The position numbers were made by a program, and so were the translations under genes. DNA of 64,000 nt from Bradyrhizobium sp. CCBAU 53421. GTDB lineage: Bacteria > Pseudomonadota > Alphaproteobacteria > Rhizobiales > Xanthobacteraceae. The notes below the pieces were generated by a model that saw only the letters and a list, made by a program, of their open reading frames with translations, had not been told where the DNA came from and made no database searches. The DNA is taken from the NCBI RefSeq assembly GCF_015291625.1, contig NZ_CP030047.1, positions 248,001 to 312,000 on the forward strand, written 5' to 3'. This document shows, in pieces, positions 45,330 to 56,250 of the stretch (the first letter of the stretch is position 1; each line of letters starts with the position of its first letter).

Positions 45330-45938
45330 ATGTCCCCATATGAGAGAATAAATCCTTATCGTGGGACGGGACGTCCGCCCTTCCGCCGCTCGCCTTGGGG
45401 CCGCCGCGTCTCGGCGGCGCTGCCCTGGGTGTTCGTGCTCGGCATCGCCGTCGGCAGCACATTGCCGATCCGCCAATATGTGCCTCAATGGATGCCCTTG
45501 CCGTCGCACTGGTCGTTGAACCGGTCGCGCGATGCCGAAATGATCTGGCAGCGAGCCGGCACGCCTGACGCTCGCCATGCTGTCGATGTCGTCAGGACCA
45601 TCGATGGCGACACGTTCGAGGCGCGGGTGCATCTCGCGCCGGGCCCCGATTTTTACACGCGGGTCCGGCTGCGTGGCATCGATGCGCCGGAGCTGAAGGC
45701 GTCCTGTGCGCGCGAATTGCAAATGGCGCAGGCGGCGACGGTGGCGCTGCGCGATCTGCTCGGCCAGGGTGATGTCGCGATCTACAATGTCGGTCCCGAC
45801 AAATATCAGGGACGCGTCGTTGCCGATGTCGCGACCAGGAAGACCGACAATGTCTCGGCTGCGCTGCTCGCGGCCGGTCATGCCCGCGCCTATAATGGCG
45901 GGCACCGCTTCGGCTGGTGCGGAACTTTTGCGCGGTAG
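45330..45938 (+). CDS. Membrane-anchored staphylococcal nuclease-like protein
   Basis: A 202-residue protein with one membrane segment near the N-terminus (VSAALPWVFVLGIAVGSTLPI) and a thermonuclease-fold domain: VDVVRTIDGDTFEARVHL, TRVRLRGIDAPEL, DKYQGRVVADVAT and GHARAYNGGHRFGWC. The Asp and Arg of the nuclease site (DGDTF, RLRGIDAPE) are present, and the Arg of the KYxR block is retained as YQGR. It may be a surface or periplasmic nuclease. It follows DUF1674 by 40 bases and its stop codon overlaps an intergenic repeat. Confidence 0.85.
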   Translation: MSPYERINPYRGTGRPPFRRSPWGRRVSAALPWVFVLGIAVGSTLPIRQYVPQWMPLPSHWSLNRSRDAEMIWQRAGTPDARHAVDVVRTIDGDTFEARVHLAPGPDFYTRVRLRGIDAPELKASCARELQMAQAATVALRDLLGQGDVAIYNVGPDKYQGRVVADVATRKTDNVSAALLAAGHARAYNGGHRFGWCGTFAR

Positions 45939-46039
45939 AGCATGATCCGGAAAAGTGCGAAGCGGTTTTCCGAAGAGATCATGCCAAAGCAAGAATCTAA
46001 AGCGCGATGACGATTCAACCCAATCTCATCGCGCTTTAA
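45938..46039. repeat. Intergenic palindromic repeat (reverse of the 9475 element)
   Basis: GAGCATGATCCGGAAAAGTGCGAAGCGGTTTTCC, then AAGCGCGATGA pairing with TCATCGCGCTT: the same parts as at 9475-9599 but on the other strand. It begins inside the last codons of the nuclease gene. Confidence 0.85.
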
Positions 46040-46073
46040 GCGTCATCGGCGTGAAGGCGCAGGACAGCCAAAC

Positions 46074-46102
46074 AAAAAGCCGCGCAGTGGCGCGGCTTTT
46101 CT
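46074..46102. terminator. Bidirectional terminator
   Basis: GCCGCGC (46079-46085) pairs with GCGCGGC (46090-46096) across AGTG. Five A precede it and four T follow, so it can work on both strands: for the nuclease gene going right and the L,D-transpeptidase gene going left. Confidence 0.9.
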
Positions 46103-46124
46103 TTCGGCGCAGTGCTCTGCGCGA

Positions 46125-46640
46125 TCAGCGGGTGACGACGACAGTCGTGCCGACCGAGACGCGCGAGTAGAGGTCGGTGATGTCAGTGTTCAGCATGCGG
46201 ATGCAGCCGTAGGAGACGAAGCCGCCGACCGAACCGGGCACGTTGGTGCCGTGGATGGCGTATTCGCCGCCGGCTAGCGTCATCGCGGCGACGCCCATCG
46301 GGTTACGCGGCGAGCCGCCGGCGATCACGTCCGGGATACTCGGCTTGTCGCGCTTGACCTCGGCGGGCGGCGACCAGGCCGGGTTGCGGTATTTGCCGTC
46401 GATCTTGGTGGTGCCGGCCCATTGCTTGCCGGACTTGCCGACGCCGACCGGGTAACGCATCGCGTGGCCGGAATCGAGAATGAGATAGAGCCGCCGTTCG
46501 TTGGTCTTCACCACGATGGTGCCCGGCTCATAATTGTCGGCGTGGATTCCGACCATTTCCGGCCGCGCTTCGGCCGTCTGCGACATCACAACAACGGCAC
46601 CAAGGGTGGCAGCGAACGCCACCGCAAACTTCATCGACAT
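46125..46640 (-). CDS. L,D-transpeptidase (YkuD domain)
   Basis: A 171-residue exported enzyme with a signal peptide (AVAFAATLGAVVVMSQTAEARP). The YkuD domain runs from IVVKTNERRLYLILDSGHAMRYPVGVGKSGKQWAG to the end; the active-site block EYAIHGTNVPGSVGGFVSYGCIRMLN holds the histidine and catalytic cysteine. It cross-links peptidoglycan stems or attaches proteins to them. The ATG at 46640 follows GGAGAG. Confidence 0.93.
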   Translation of the reverse strand: MSMKFAVAFAATLGAVVVMSQTAEARPEMVGIHADNYEPGTIVVKTNERRLYLILDSGHAMRYPVGVGKSGKQWAGTTKIDGKYRNPAWSPPAEVKRDKPSIPDVIAGGSPRNPMGVAAMTLAGGEYAIHGTNVPGSVGGFVSYGCIRMLNTDITDLYSRVSVGTTVVVTR

Positions 46641-46915
46641 CAAACTCTCCACTTCCCAACAGCTCCGGTGAGGGAGCCAAAAACGAAGGTGCAGAGCCCT
46701 GAAAAAACCCGGGCCCGCCGGTCTCACGCACGCAATATTAACCGCGTGTCTTAACCGGGTGGTTTCACACCGGCCGCGAGACACGTCCTGATGGCGGGCA
46801 GAAGAGGAAAAGTTCGGATTAAAGTAAATGACCTGAAAACAACACTTGGTCACAAACACGCCGCAATGGCGCCGCGCCTCTGACAATCCCGTGAAAGGGC
46901 CGCGCTGGGCGTTTT

Positions 46916-46985
46916 TTGAGCGAAGCCTGTCCCGCCGGTGATGCGGGATGGATGCCGGTTCGCGCGAGAAAGCGTGGGCAAGCGA
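46916..46985. repeat. Decayed intergenic repeat
   Basis: GAGCGAAGC, GGATGCCGGTTCGCG and GAGAAAGCG occur in the order of the element at 51613, but interrupted and diverged. It looks like an old, degraded copy. Confidence 0.5.
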
Positions 46986-47046
46986 AAGGCCGCGGCGGAG
47001 ATCGCGCGCGGCCCTTCTTCAACGTCCCGATATTGCCGTTGCCGGA

Positions 47047-48990
<1,944 letters not shown>

Positions 48991-49807
48991 TTTCCTCCAC
49001 TCATTGCCGATCGCAAACGTCGCGACGGCAAGCCGCCTTGATCATTGCCGCGATTATGCGTTGCCGCATTCCGGCCCGGCAAGGAAAAAGGACTGTCACT
49101 TTCGTCGCGTCGAAGCCGCCGGATATCCCGCCGGCTCCTGCATTTGATGGGACGATTTACCGTGCCTCATTGACGATGGAAACCTATGCTCCATCGTCCG
49201 CTCCGGGTCACTGGTCTCTTGGTCGTAGTGATGTCGCTCCGTGAGCTGTCGGTCAGCCATCGCAACGACGATGCGCTGGTGCCGATCCTGATGGATGGCG
49301 CCACGCACGTTTGAGTAGACTATCGGGCGTCGCCGCAATGATCTGCGTCAACATTGGTTCTTCGGCGATTTGCGTGACCCGATGGTTCGCCGGCAAGAAG
49401 CGCGTCGGAGCGATGCCTGTGGTGACGCAATAGAGCCTGCCGGCAAGCCGTTCGGTCAGTCGATGAATCCCTCGAGATACGACCGTGTGCGGTCGGGGAG
49501 CAGCGCAAGAAAGGGCACCATCTCTGACCTGTTCGGCCGCGGCAGATCGTCCGGGTCGGCCCATCGGGATGCGGTTCCCGGACCGTGCTCGCGTCATTTT
49601 GAGCGATCCCGGAGAGGTCGAAATCACGGTTAGCGGGCGAATGGCACCCATGAAAGGTATTTAGGAACCTTCTGTAACCGATTCGCGACTCGCAATGTCG
49701 GTCCCGACGCCCTAAATCGCCAATCCGAGGCCGGACGGCCCCACCGGAACGAAGCCCGAAGCAACGGCATTACCGGGAGAACAGCGGAACAAGGCGTCTT
49801 GGGAAGT
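48991..49807. other. Long gene-free stretch between acs and the topoisomerase gene
   Basis: About 817 bases without a convincing gene. The only clear structure is a hairpin, GACGATGGA (49172-49180) with TCCATCGTC (49190-49198), across 9 bases. Frames on the minus strand (for example 49253-49651) have no recognisable domain. It may hold a decayed gene or an undescribed RNA. The last 60 bases should contain the promoter of the next gene. Confidence 0.5.
49172..49198. repeat. 9-bp hairpin in the acs upstream region
   Basis: GACGATGGA and TCCATCGTC pair perfectly around AACCTATGC, 180 bases upstream of acs on its side. No T-run follows on either strand, so it is not an ordinary terminator. Confidence 0.6.
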
Positions 49808-50974
49808 ATGATGGATCAGCAGAACATCGCGGCTGTGCGGCCCATGTCCGCCGATCCCGCTGTCGCCCTGGCGAAGGCGCTAGGCCAATGGCCCAAGCCG
49901 CCGCAGGCAAAGCCGCCCAGGATCAAACTCGACGCCCCCGCCGCCATCAAGACCTCCGTTGAGGAGCTGGCGCGCGACCTCGGCCTGCGGCTCGGCGATC
50001 AGAACGAGCTGACCATCCGCCGCATCAAGCGTGGCAAGAGTTATTCATTCGTTCGCGCCAACGGCTCGCACGTTCGGGATGCCCGTACGATCCGCCGGCT
50101 GCACGCGATGGCGATGCCGCCGGCCTATCGTCAGGTCCGCTACTCCACCGATCCGAATACGCATTTGCAGGCAGTTGGCCTCGATGCCGCGGGCCGGTTG
50201 CAATACCGCTATCACGCCGACTGGGAGAAGGTCCGCGAGCAGCGCAAGGCGCATCGCCTGGGCAAGCTGGTCGCAGCGCTGCCGAAGATCCGGCGCAAGG
50301 TCTCGGCGTTTTTGTCCGGCGACGAGCCGACGCGCGAATTCGCGCTGTCGGCGGTGATCGAGCTGATCGCGCGCACCGCGATCCGGCCCGGCAACGAATC
50401 CTATGCCCGCCTCAACGGCACCCGCGGCGCCACCACGCTTCTGAAGTCCAACGTCACGCTGGAAGATGATTCTCTCGTGCTGACCTTCAAGGCGAAGGGC
50501 GGCAAGGCCGTGCGCAAGGAATGCGACGCGGCCAAGCTGGTGCGCGCGATCGGCATTCTGCGCGGCGTGCCGGGCAAGCGCATGTTCCAGTACTACGACC
50601 GCTCCGGCGTCGTCCGCGCCGCCTCGACCACGGCGGTGAACGCGTTCCTGCGCGAGCTCGCCGGCATCAAGATCTCGCTGAAGGATTTCCGTACCCTGAT
50701 GGCGTCGGCCGTCGTCGTCGAATCGCTGTCGCGGATCACGCCGGCCGCCAGCCAGCGCGGCCGCAAGCGCCAGGTGCTGGACGCGATCCGCGCCGCCGCC
50801 GACCAACTCTCCAACACGCCGGCGATCTGCCGCAAGAGCTACGTTCACGACACCATCGTCACCGCGTTCGAGGACGGCATCCTCGAACGCTTCGCCGCGA
50901 CGATGGGCGGTTACCGCACCCAGTCCAAGCGCGAGCAGTTGCTGGCGCAGGTGGTGATGGCGGCCGGGGCGTAA
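49808..50974 (+). CDS. DNA topoisomerase IB (poxvirus type)
   Basis: A 388-residue type IB topoisomerase, which relaxes supercoils by nicking one strand. The signature MPPAYRQVRYSTDPNTHLQAVGLDAAGRLQYRYHADWEKVRE marks the N-terminal side of the catalytic domain. IRPGNESYARLNGTRGATTLLKSNV, LTFKAKGGKAVR and FRTLMAS supply the Arg/Lys/His residues. The nucleophile tyrosine is in AICRKSYVHDTIV. It starts at ATG 49808 or 49811; GGGAAG lies just before, which favours 49811. Confidence 0.93.
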   Translation: MMDQQNIAAVRPMSADPAVALAKALGQWPKPPQAKPPRIKLDAPAAIKTSVEELARDLGLRLGDQNELTIRRIKRGKSYSFVRANGSHVRDARTIRRLHAMAMPPAYRQVRYSTDPNTHLQAVGLDAAGRLQYRYHADWEKVREQRKAHRLGKLVAALPKIRRKVSAFLSGDEPTREFALSAVIELIARTAIRPGNESYARLNGTRGATTLLKSNVTLEDDSLVLTFKAKGGKAVRKECDAAKLVRAIGILRGVPGKRMFQYYDRSGVVRAASTTAVNAFLRELAGIKISLKDFRTLMASAVVVESLSRITPAASQRGRKRQVLDAIRAAADQLSNTPAICRKSYVHDTIVTAFEDGILERFAATMGGYRTQSKREQLLAQVVMAAGA

Positions 50975-50983
50975 CTCTCTGTC

Positions 50984-51117
50984 GTCCCGGCCAAGCGAAG
51001 CGCGAGCCGGGACCCATAACCACGAATGTTGATTGTGGAAACGAGCTGGGGCCCCAGCGCGCTGCCGCTACGCGGGCCTGTGGTTATGGGTCCCTGCTTT
51101 CGCAGGGACGACAGCGG
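50984..51117. repeat. Intergenic inverted repeat (TGTCGTCCCGGC/ATGGGTCCC family)
   Basis: CTGTCGTCCC pairs with GGGACGACAG at the right end, and GGGACCCATAACCAC pairs with GTGGTTATGGGTCCC. It lies between convergent topoisomerase and EVE genes. Confidence 0.85.
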
Positions 51118-51531
51118 TTAAACCCCGCCCATCTTGCAGACGTACTTCCATTCTTCCGCGGTCACCGGCTGCACCGAGAGCCGCGAATATTTCACCAGCG
51201 CCATGTCGGCGAGCTTCTTGTCGGCCTTGATCGCGGCCATCGTCACCGGGGTCTTCAGCGGCTTGTCGGCCTTGATGTCGACGCAGACGAACTTGCCGGT
51301 CTTGTCGGTCGGATCGGGATAGGCTTCCTTGATGATCTCCGCGATGCCGACGATCTCCTTGCCCTCGTTGGAATGATAGAAGAACGCCTTGTCGCCCTTC
51401 TTCATGTTGACGAGGTTCTGCCGCGCCGTGAAGTTGCGCACGCCGGTCCAGGCTTCGCCCTTCGCACCCTTGGCGACCTGCTGGTCCCACGACCACGTCG
51501 ACGGTTCGGATTTCACCAGCCAGTAATTCAT
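51118..51531 (-). CDS. EVE domain protein
   Basis: A 137-residue EVE/PUA-like protein: MNYWLVKSEPSTWSWDQQV at the start, WTGVRNFTARQNLVNMKKGDKAFFYHSNEGKEIVGIAEIIKEAYPD in the middle and RLSVQPVTAEEWKYVCKMGG at the end. The fold binds modified nucleobases in its human relative (thymocyte nuclear protein 1). The bacterial role is unclear; some EVE genes occur with restriction systems, but none is here. Confidence 0.93.
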   Translation of the reverse strand: MNYWLVKSEPSTWSWDQQVAKGAKGEAWTGVRNFTARQNLVNMKKGDKAFFYHSNEGKEIVGIAEIIKEAYPDPTDKTGKFVCVDIKADKPLKTPVTMAAIKADKKLADMALVKYSRLSVQPVTAEEWKYVCKMGGV

Positions 51532-51612
51532 CGCAACTCACCCCGTTCACGAGCGTCCATTGCGCGGCAATCTACAGGCAGCCGGATGCCCGCGACAAGC
51601 GCGGGCATCCGA

Positions 51613-51667
51613 TCCAAAGCGTTTTCGAGCGAAGTGGATGCCGGTTCGCGTGAAGAAAACGCGTCAA
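51613..51667. repeat. Intergenic palindromic repeat (AAGCGTTTTCGAGCGAAGTGG family)
   Basis: AAAGCGTTTTCGAGCGAAGTGG then GGTTCGCGTGAAGAAAACGCGTC: the same unit as at 12922 and 63428 in the opposite orientation. Confidence 0.85.
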
Positions 51668-51684
51668 ACGAAGAAGCCCAGCAC

Positions 51685-52827
51685 TCACTGCTTCAGATAT
51701 CGATCGAAGAATTTAGCGATGTCGGTGAAGGCTTCCTTGGTCTCGGGCGCATCGATGTTCATCTGGTACTGCGCGTGGGATTGCCCCTCATAGACGTTGA
51801 GATCGGCGATCACGCCGGCGCGCCGCAGTTTGCGATGCGTGCGAACCGTGTTGCTGAGGAACAGGTCGCGCGTGCCCGAGGTCAGGATGGTCGGCGGAAA
51901 GCCCCTGAAGTCGCCATAGATCGGCGAAATGTAGGGGTTCTTCAGGCTGGTCCCGTTGGCGTAGAGTTTTGCCGCGCGGCCGAGCCAGCCGTCCCAGGTC
52001 ACCAGCACATTGTCGACCCACTCGTTGCTCGCGTAGCTGTCGCCGATCTTGTCGATGTCGGACCAGGGCGTACCCGGCGCGATCGCGGCAGGCAGCGGCA
52101 GCTTCTCATCCCTCGCGCGCAGCACCATCGCAAGTGTCATCGCGCCGCCGGTCGAGGTGCCGAAGATCGCCAGCCGGTGGCGCTCGTGCGACTTCAGGAC
52201 TTCCTTCCAGACCGCCATCGCATCGTCCATCGCGGCCGGATAGGGGAAGTCCGGCGGCATCCGGTAGTCGACCGAGATGACCTTGTAGCCGCCGAAGCCA
52301 GCCATCATGATGGCTTCCGGCAACGCGGCCTCGCCGGGGCCGAACACGTAGCCGCCGCCGTGGACGTGGATCAGCAGGCGCCGCCGGTTCTCGAGCGCGA
52401 TCTTGTTCGGCGTCACGATGTAGCAGTGCACGCCGGCAAGTCTGGTTTCCTCGACCTTGACGCCGAGCTTCGCCTTCATCGCCGGGATATTCGCGATGGC
52501 TTCCTTGGCGCGGCGATCGATCAACTCCTTCCACTCTGCAGGGGTCTTCGGGTCGGCGTTGAAATGCGGCGGGTAGGGCGTGCCGATCATCGCCTGCATG
52601 TCCGGGGAGACCTCGGCGGAGGGATTGCCGATCGATTTGAGCGGGGCGACCCGCTTGCCATCTTCGGCGTTCGCCGCGGCCTCGCGCTTGGCGAGCTCGT
52701 CGTATGAGGCTGCGGTCTGGGCGCGGGCGGTGGCGCAAGAGGTGGCGACGGCGAGTGCAAGGCTGATCGAGAGGAGGCTGATCGAGAGGAGGCTGAGCGA
52801 AACGATGGCGCGTTGCGGTTGACGCAT
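51685..52827 (-). CDS. Exported alpha/beta hydrolase (HSL-like esterase)
   Basis: A 380-residue carboxylesterase of the hormone-sensitive-lipase type. HVHGGGYVFGPG gives the oxyanion hole, GTSTGGAMTL the nucleophile, LTSGTRDLF the Asp and YEGQSHAQY the His. The N-terminus is a signal, VSLSLLSISLLSISLALAVATSCA, that is internally repeated: a 15-bp unit (AGGCTGATCGAGAGG on the plus strand) occurs twice and, changed, a third time at 52760-52804. The native ester is unknown. Confidence 0.88.
   Translation of the reverse strand: MRQPQRAIVSLSLLSISLLSISLALAVATSCATARAQTAASYDELAKREAAANAEDGKRVAPLKSIGNPSAEVSPDMQAMIGTPYPPHFNADPKTPAEWKELIDRRAKEAIANIPAMKAKLGVKVEETRLAGVHCYIVTPNKIALENRRRLLIHVHGGGYVFGPGEAALPEAIMMAGFGGYKVISVDYRMPPDFPYPAAMDDAMAVWKEVLKSHERHRLAIFGTSTGGAMTLAMVLRARDEKLPLPAAIAPGTPWSDIDKIGDSYASNEWVDNVLVTWDGWLGRAAKLYANGTSLKNPYISPIYGDFRGFPPTILTSGTRDLFLSNTVRTHRKLRRAGVIADLNVYEGQSHAQYQMNIDAPETKEAFTDIAKFFDRYLKQ
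52760..52804. repeat. Tandem 15-bp repeat in the esterase signal peptide
   Basis: AGGCTGATCGAGAGG at 52760-52774 and 52775-52789, with a third unit diverged at 52790-52804. It repeats SLLSI in the signal's hydrophobic core. Changing copy number would lengthen or shorten the signal by five residues without loss of frame. Confidence 0.9.
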
Positions 52828-53054
52828 GTGTTTTTCCCTTGGGATCCGCCTTTCGATGGTTCGACCGGGATCCGACGGTTCGCCGCCACGCTAGTACAGC
52901 GTCTTCAGGACGTGAAGGCCGGCCTGCTACCCCGATGCGGGGCCGTTATTCCGACTTCGATTGCGGTGAATTCCGGAATGGTCTGTGCCGCAATCCGGCG
53001 ATTGTGCCGAAGCGCTTCTTCGTGACATGTGGAGGCTCGTTCACAGGAGATCAT

Positions 53055-53816
53055 ATGCTTCTGAATCGCCGGGCCTTCACGGCTTTGACCGTAGCTTCGG
53101 TCACCGCGGCGGTGCTGCCGGACCAGGCGCGCGCCGCGGAGCGTTCGTCATTCAAGGCGATCGCCTTCGACGGCTTCCCGATCATCGACCCACGTCCGGT
53201 GTTCGCGCGTGTGGAAGAGATGTTTCCAGGCAAGGGTGCCGAGTTGAGCGCCTCCTGGCGCATTCGGCAGTTCGAGTATGGCTGGCTCAGGACCCTTGGC
53301 GGTCGCTACACCGATTTCTGGCGCGTCACCGAGGACGCGCTGATCTTCGCAGCCAGGGCAATGAAGATCGAACTGTCATCGGAGCAACGCGACCACCTGA
53401 TGCAGACGTATCTGGAGCTCAAGGCGTGGCCTGACGCACAGCCCGCGCTGCGGCAGCTTCGTGACGCAGGTGTGCGCATGGCGTTCCTGTCGAATCTCAC
53501 CGCGCCGATGCTCGATGCCGTCATCAGGAACTCCGGGCTCGAGGGGCTGTTCGAGGCTCATCTGTCGACCGACCGGGTTCAAGCATTCAAGCCCGATACC
53601 CGCGCCTACCAGATGGGTGTCGACGCATTCGGGCTGCGCAAGGAGGAGATCGTCTTTGCGGCGTTCGCCGGTTGGGATGTCGCCGGGGCGAAGTGGTTCG
53701 GCTATCCGACCTTCTGGGTCAACCGCGCCAACGCGTCAGCCGAGGAGCTCGGCGTCGCGCCTGACGGGATGGGATCGGGATTGAACGATCTCGCCGCCTT
53801 TGTGATGGCGCGGTGA
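53055..53816 (+). CDS. Exported haloacid dehalogenase-type (HAD) protein
   Basis: A 253-residue L-2-haloacid dehalogenase-like protein. FKAIAFDGFPIIDPRPV holds the nucleophile Asp, although the usual FDAYGTLFD reads FDGFPIIDP. FLSNLTAPML, FKPDTRAYQMGVDAFG and FAGWDVAGAKWFGYPTFWVNR carry the Ser/Asn, Lys and Asp. The front, NRRAFTALTVASVTAAVLPDQARAA, is a Tat-like signal, unusual since this family is normally cytoplasmic. The ATG at 53055 follows AGGAGA. Its stop abuts that of gpsA. Confidence 0.85.
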   Translation: MLLNRRAFTALTVASVTAAVLPDQARAAERSSFKAIAFDGFPIIDPRPVFARVEEMFPGKGAELSASWRIRQFEYGWLRTLGGRYTDFWRVTEDALIFAARAMKIELSSEQRDHLMQTYLELKAWPDAQPALRQLRDAGVRMAFLSNLTAPMLDAVIRNSGLEGLFEAHLSTDRVQAFKPDTRAYQMGVDAFGLRKEEIVFAAFAGWDVAGAKWFGYPTFWVNRANASAEELGVAPDGMGSGLNDLAAFVMAR

Positions 53817-54797
53817 TCAGCCTTCCGCCTTGAACGGCCGCGTCAGCAGGCCTTCGATCGCGTCATCGATCGTGAGCCGGTCGCCCAGGATCGCGGCGAC
53901 CGCGTTCGACACCGGCATGTCGACCTTCTGCGCAGCGGCGAGCTCGCACAGCACCGGCGCGGTGAAGGCGCCTTCGGCGAGTTTGCCGACCGGCGCTGCT
54001 TCACCGCGGCCGAGCGCGAGGCCGAGCGCGAAATTGCGCGATTGCGCGGTCGAGCAGCTGAGCAGGAGATCGCCCAATCCCGACAGGCCGGCGAGGGTTT
54101 CGGTGCGCGCCCCGCAGGCGCGGCCTAATCTTGCGAGTTCGCTGAAGCCGCGCGTGGTCAGTGCCGCGAGCGCGGACGCGCCGAGATTCTTGCCGACGAC
54201 GATGCCGGCGGCGATCGCCAGCACGTTCTTGGCCGCGCCGCCGATCTCGACGCCGCGCACATCTGACGTGTGATAGGGCCGGAAAGTCGCCGAGCCGAGC
54301 GCCTGGACGAGCGCGCGTGCCAGCGCCTCGTCTTTGGTGGCGAGCGTCACGGCCGTCGGCAATCCGCGCGCGACGTCGTCGGCAAAGCTCGGCCCCGACA
54401 GGATCGCCGGCACGGCGCGCGGCGCGGCTTCCGCGATCACCTCGGTCATGAATTTGTGCGTGCCGTGCTCGATGCCCTTGGCGCAGGCGATGACAGGCGT
54501 GTCGGGTTTGAGGTGTGGCGCCAGATGGCTGACCGCCGCGCGCAAATGCTGCGCCGGGGTTACCGCGAGGACGATGTCCGCGCGCGCCGCAGCCGCAATA
54601 TCCGGCGTCACGGCGATACCGGGATGCAGCTGGACACCGGCCAGCTTCGGATTGATCCGCGTCGCCTGGATCTGCGCGGCATGCTCGGCATTGCGCGCAT
54701 AGAGCGTCACCGTGCGTCCGGCGCGCGCCGCGACCTCGGCCAATGCCGTGCCCCAGGCGCCGGCACCGATCACGCTGACTGACATATGCGCGGGCAT
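53817..54797 (-). CDS. gpsA: Glycerol-3-phosphate dehydrogenase [NAD(P)+]
   Basis: A 326-residue enzyme that makes sn-glycerol 3-phosphate for phospholipids. [21 protein letters not shown] binds [45 protein letters not shown] and [21 protein letters not shown] (catalytic Lys) follow, then [23 protein letters not shown] chose the ATG at 54797, which has GAGGG four to five bases upstream. It ends without a gap at the HAD gene, tail to tail. Confidence 0.97.
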   Translation of the reverse strand: MPAHMSVSVIGAGAWGTALAEVAARAGRTVTLYARNAEHAAQIQATRINPKLAGVQLHPGIAVTPDIAAAARADIVLAVTPAQHLRAAVSHLAPHLKPDTPVIACAKGIEHGTHKFMTEVIAEAAPRAVPAILSGPSFADDVARGLPTAVTLATKDEALARALVQALGSATFRPYHTSDVRGVEIGGAAKNVLAIAAGIVVGKNLGASALAALTTRGFSELARLGRACGARTETLAGLSGLGDLLLSCSTAQSRNFALGLALGRGEAAPVGKLAEGAFTAPVLCELAAAQKVDMPVSNAVAAILGDRLTIDDAIEGLLTRPFKAEG

Positions 54798-54807
54798 TTG
54801 ACCCTCT

Positions 54808-54965
54808 AGCTCGGCTGCGCTCCCTCGCCCCGCTCTTGCGGGGAGAGGGTTGGGGTGAGGGGCTGTATCCGCAGGCACCGAATGTGCGGTGAGTCCCCCT
54901 CACCCGGATCGCATTCCGCTGCGCTGCATGCGATCCGACCTCTCCCCGCAAGCGGGGCGAGGTGA
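54808..54965. repeat. Intergenic palindromic repeat (CCCCGCTCTTGCGGGGAGAGG family)
   Basis: CTCGCCCCGCTCTTGCGGGGAGAGGGTTGGGGTGAGGGGCTG at the left is complementary in blocks to CCCTCACCC and CTCTCCCCGCAAGCGGGGCGAG at the right, with GATCGCATTCCGCTGCGCTGCATGCGATC as an inner hairpin. It separates gpsA and tsaD. Confidence 0.82.
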
Positions 54966-55000
54966 AGGAGTGTCTGCGGCGCACTTCGGAAAAACATCAC

Positions 55001-56074
55001 TCAATATCCGGCGCGGCTGTTGGCGTGGCCGGCCGGCGCCTTGGCGTTGGCATCGAGCAGCCAGCGGGCGCGCGGCGGCGCTTCCAGCGTGTCGGTCATC
55101 CCGAGCGCCATCCGCTCGGCACCGGCCCAGGCGATCATCGCGCCATTGTCGGTGCAGAGCGCCGGCGGCGGGATGATCAGCGTGGTCTGCGCTTTCGCCG
55201 CGACATCCTGCAGTGCGCTGCGGATGGCATGGTTGGCGGCGACGCCGCCGGCCGCAACCAGCGCGCGCGGCGTGCCGAACCGCTCCTCGAACAAGCGCAA
55301 GCCGACGGTCAGCCGATCCGCGGTCGCTTCGAGCACCGCGGCCTGGAAGCTCGCGCAGAGGTCGCTGATGTCCTGCGGTTCCAGCGGCTCCAGCCGGCTC
55401 GCTTCATTGCGCACCGCGGTCTTCAATCCCGACAGCGAGAAATTCGCATCGGGACGGCCGAGCATCGGGCGTGGAAACGCAAACCGCGTCGGGTCGCCGC
55501 CGGCCGCCGCGCGCTCGACCTCCGGGCCGCCGGGATAGGGCAGCGATAGCATCTTCGCCACCTTGTCGAACGCCTCGCCCATCGCGTCGTCGACGGTGGT
55601 GCCGAGCCGGACATATTCGCCGACGCCGACCACGGCGACGATCTGGGTGTGGCCGCCCGAAGCCAGGAACAGGCAATAGGGAAACGCCAGCGCGCAGGTC
55701 AGCCGCGGCGTCAGCGCGTGCGCCTCGAGATGGTTCACCGCGATCAGCGGCGTATCGTGCACCATCGCGATCGCCTTGGCGGTGGTGAGACCGACGATCA
55801 CGCCGCCGATCAGGCCGGGTCCGGCGGCGGCCGCGACCGCCGACAATTGTCCGTAGCCGACACCGGCCTCCTTCATCGCTGACGCGACGATCCCGTCGAG
55901 CAGGTCGACATGGGCGCGCGCCGCGATCTCCGGCACCACGCCGCCGAAGCGGGCGTGCTCGTCGGTCTGCGAGCGCACCACGTTGGAGAGGATCCTTGCC
56001 TGTCCGTCAGGCTGGCGCTCGACCACGGCGGCTGCGGTTTCATCGCAGGTGGTCTCGATCCCCAGCACCAGCAT
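55001..56074 (-). CDS. tsaD: tRNA N6-adenosine threonylcarbamoyltransferase TsaD
   Basis: A 357-residue Kae1/TsaD enzyme for the t6A base of ANN-decoding tRNAs. [17 protein letters not shown] opens the ASKHA fold. Metal ligands lie in [16 protein letters not shown] and [51 protein letters not shown] and [14 protein letters not shown] follow. The ATG at 56074 gives the usual length. Confidence 0.97.
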   Translation of the reverse strand: MLVLGIETTCDETAAAVVERQPDGQARILSNVVRSQTDEHARFGGVVPEIAARAHVDLLDGIVASAMKEAGVGYGQLSAVAAAAGPGLIGGVIVGLTTAKAIAMVHDTPLIAVNHLEAHALTPRLTCALAFPYCLFLASGGHTQIVAVVGVGEYVRLGTTVDDAMGEAFDKVAKMLSLPYPGGPEVERAAAGGDPTRFAFPRPMLGRPDANFSLSGLKTAVRNEASRLEPLEPQDISDLCASFQAAVLEATADRLTVGLRLFEERFGTPRALVAAGGVAANHAIRSALQDVAAKAQTTLIIPPPALCTDNGAMIAWAGAERMALGMTDTLEAPPRARWLLDANAKAPAGHANSRAGY

Positions 56075-56111
56075 CGGTGGTTCGTGTCCCAATTTCGGCC
56101 CTTGTGCTACC

Positions 56112-56156
56112 AGCATGATCCGGAGAAGCCGGAACCGGTTTCCGGCAAGATCATGG
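56112..56156. repeat. Intergenic inverted repeat (GCATGATCCGGAGAAGCCGGAACCGG)
   Basis: GCATGATCCGGAGAAGCCGGAACCGGTTTCCGGCAAGATCATGG has complementary ends and an inner CCGGAA/TTCCGG pair. It is a short relative of the 9475 and 45938 elements, in the divergent gap between tsaD and hemD. Confidence 0.75.
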
Positions 56157-56250
56157 TCATCAAAAATGTCCCCCTCCGGGGTAGCATTGCGAGGTCTCAA
56201 AGTGCAATCGGTCGGCAAGGTCCAAATCGCAAGGCGGGAGGCCTGACGCC

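Noticed and set aside
49253..49651. 132-codon minus-strand frame in the acs upstream region
   Set aside because: No recognisable motif and no start signal; left as unassigned.
50521..52707. 728-codon plus-strand frame spanning topoisomerase, EVE and esterase genes
   Set aside because: It crosses three real genes on both strands and has no domain.
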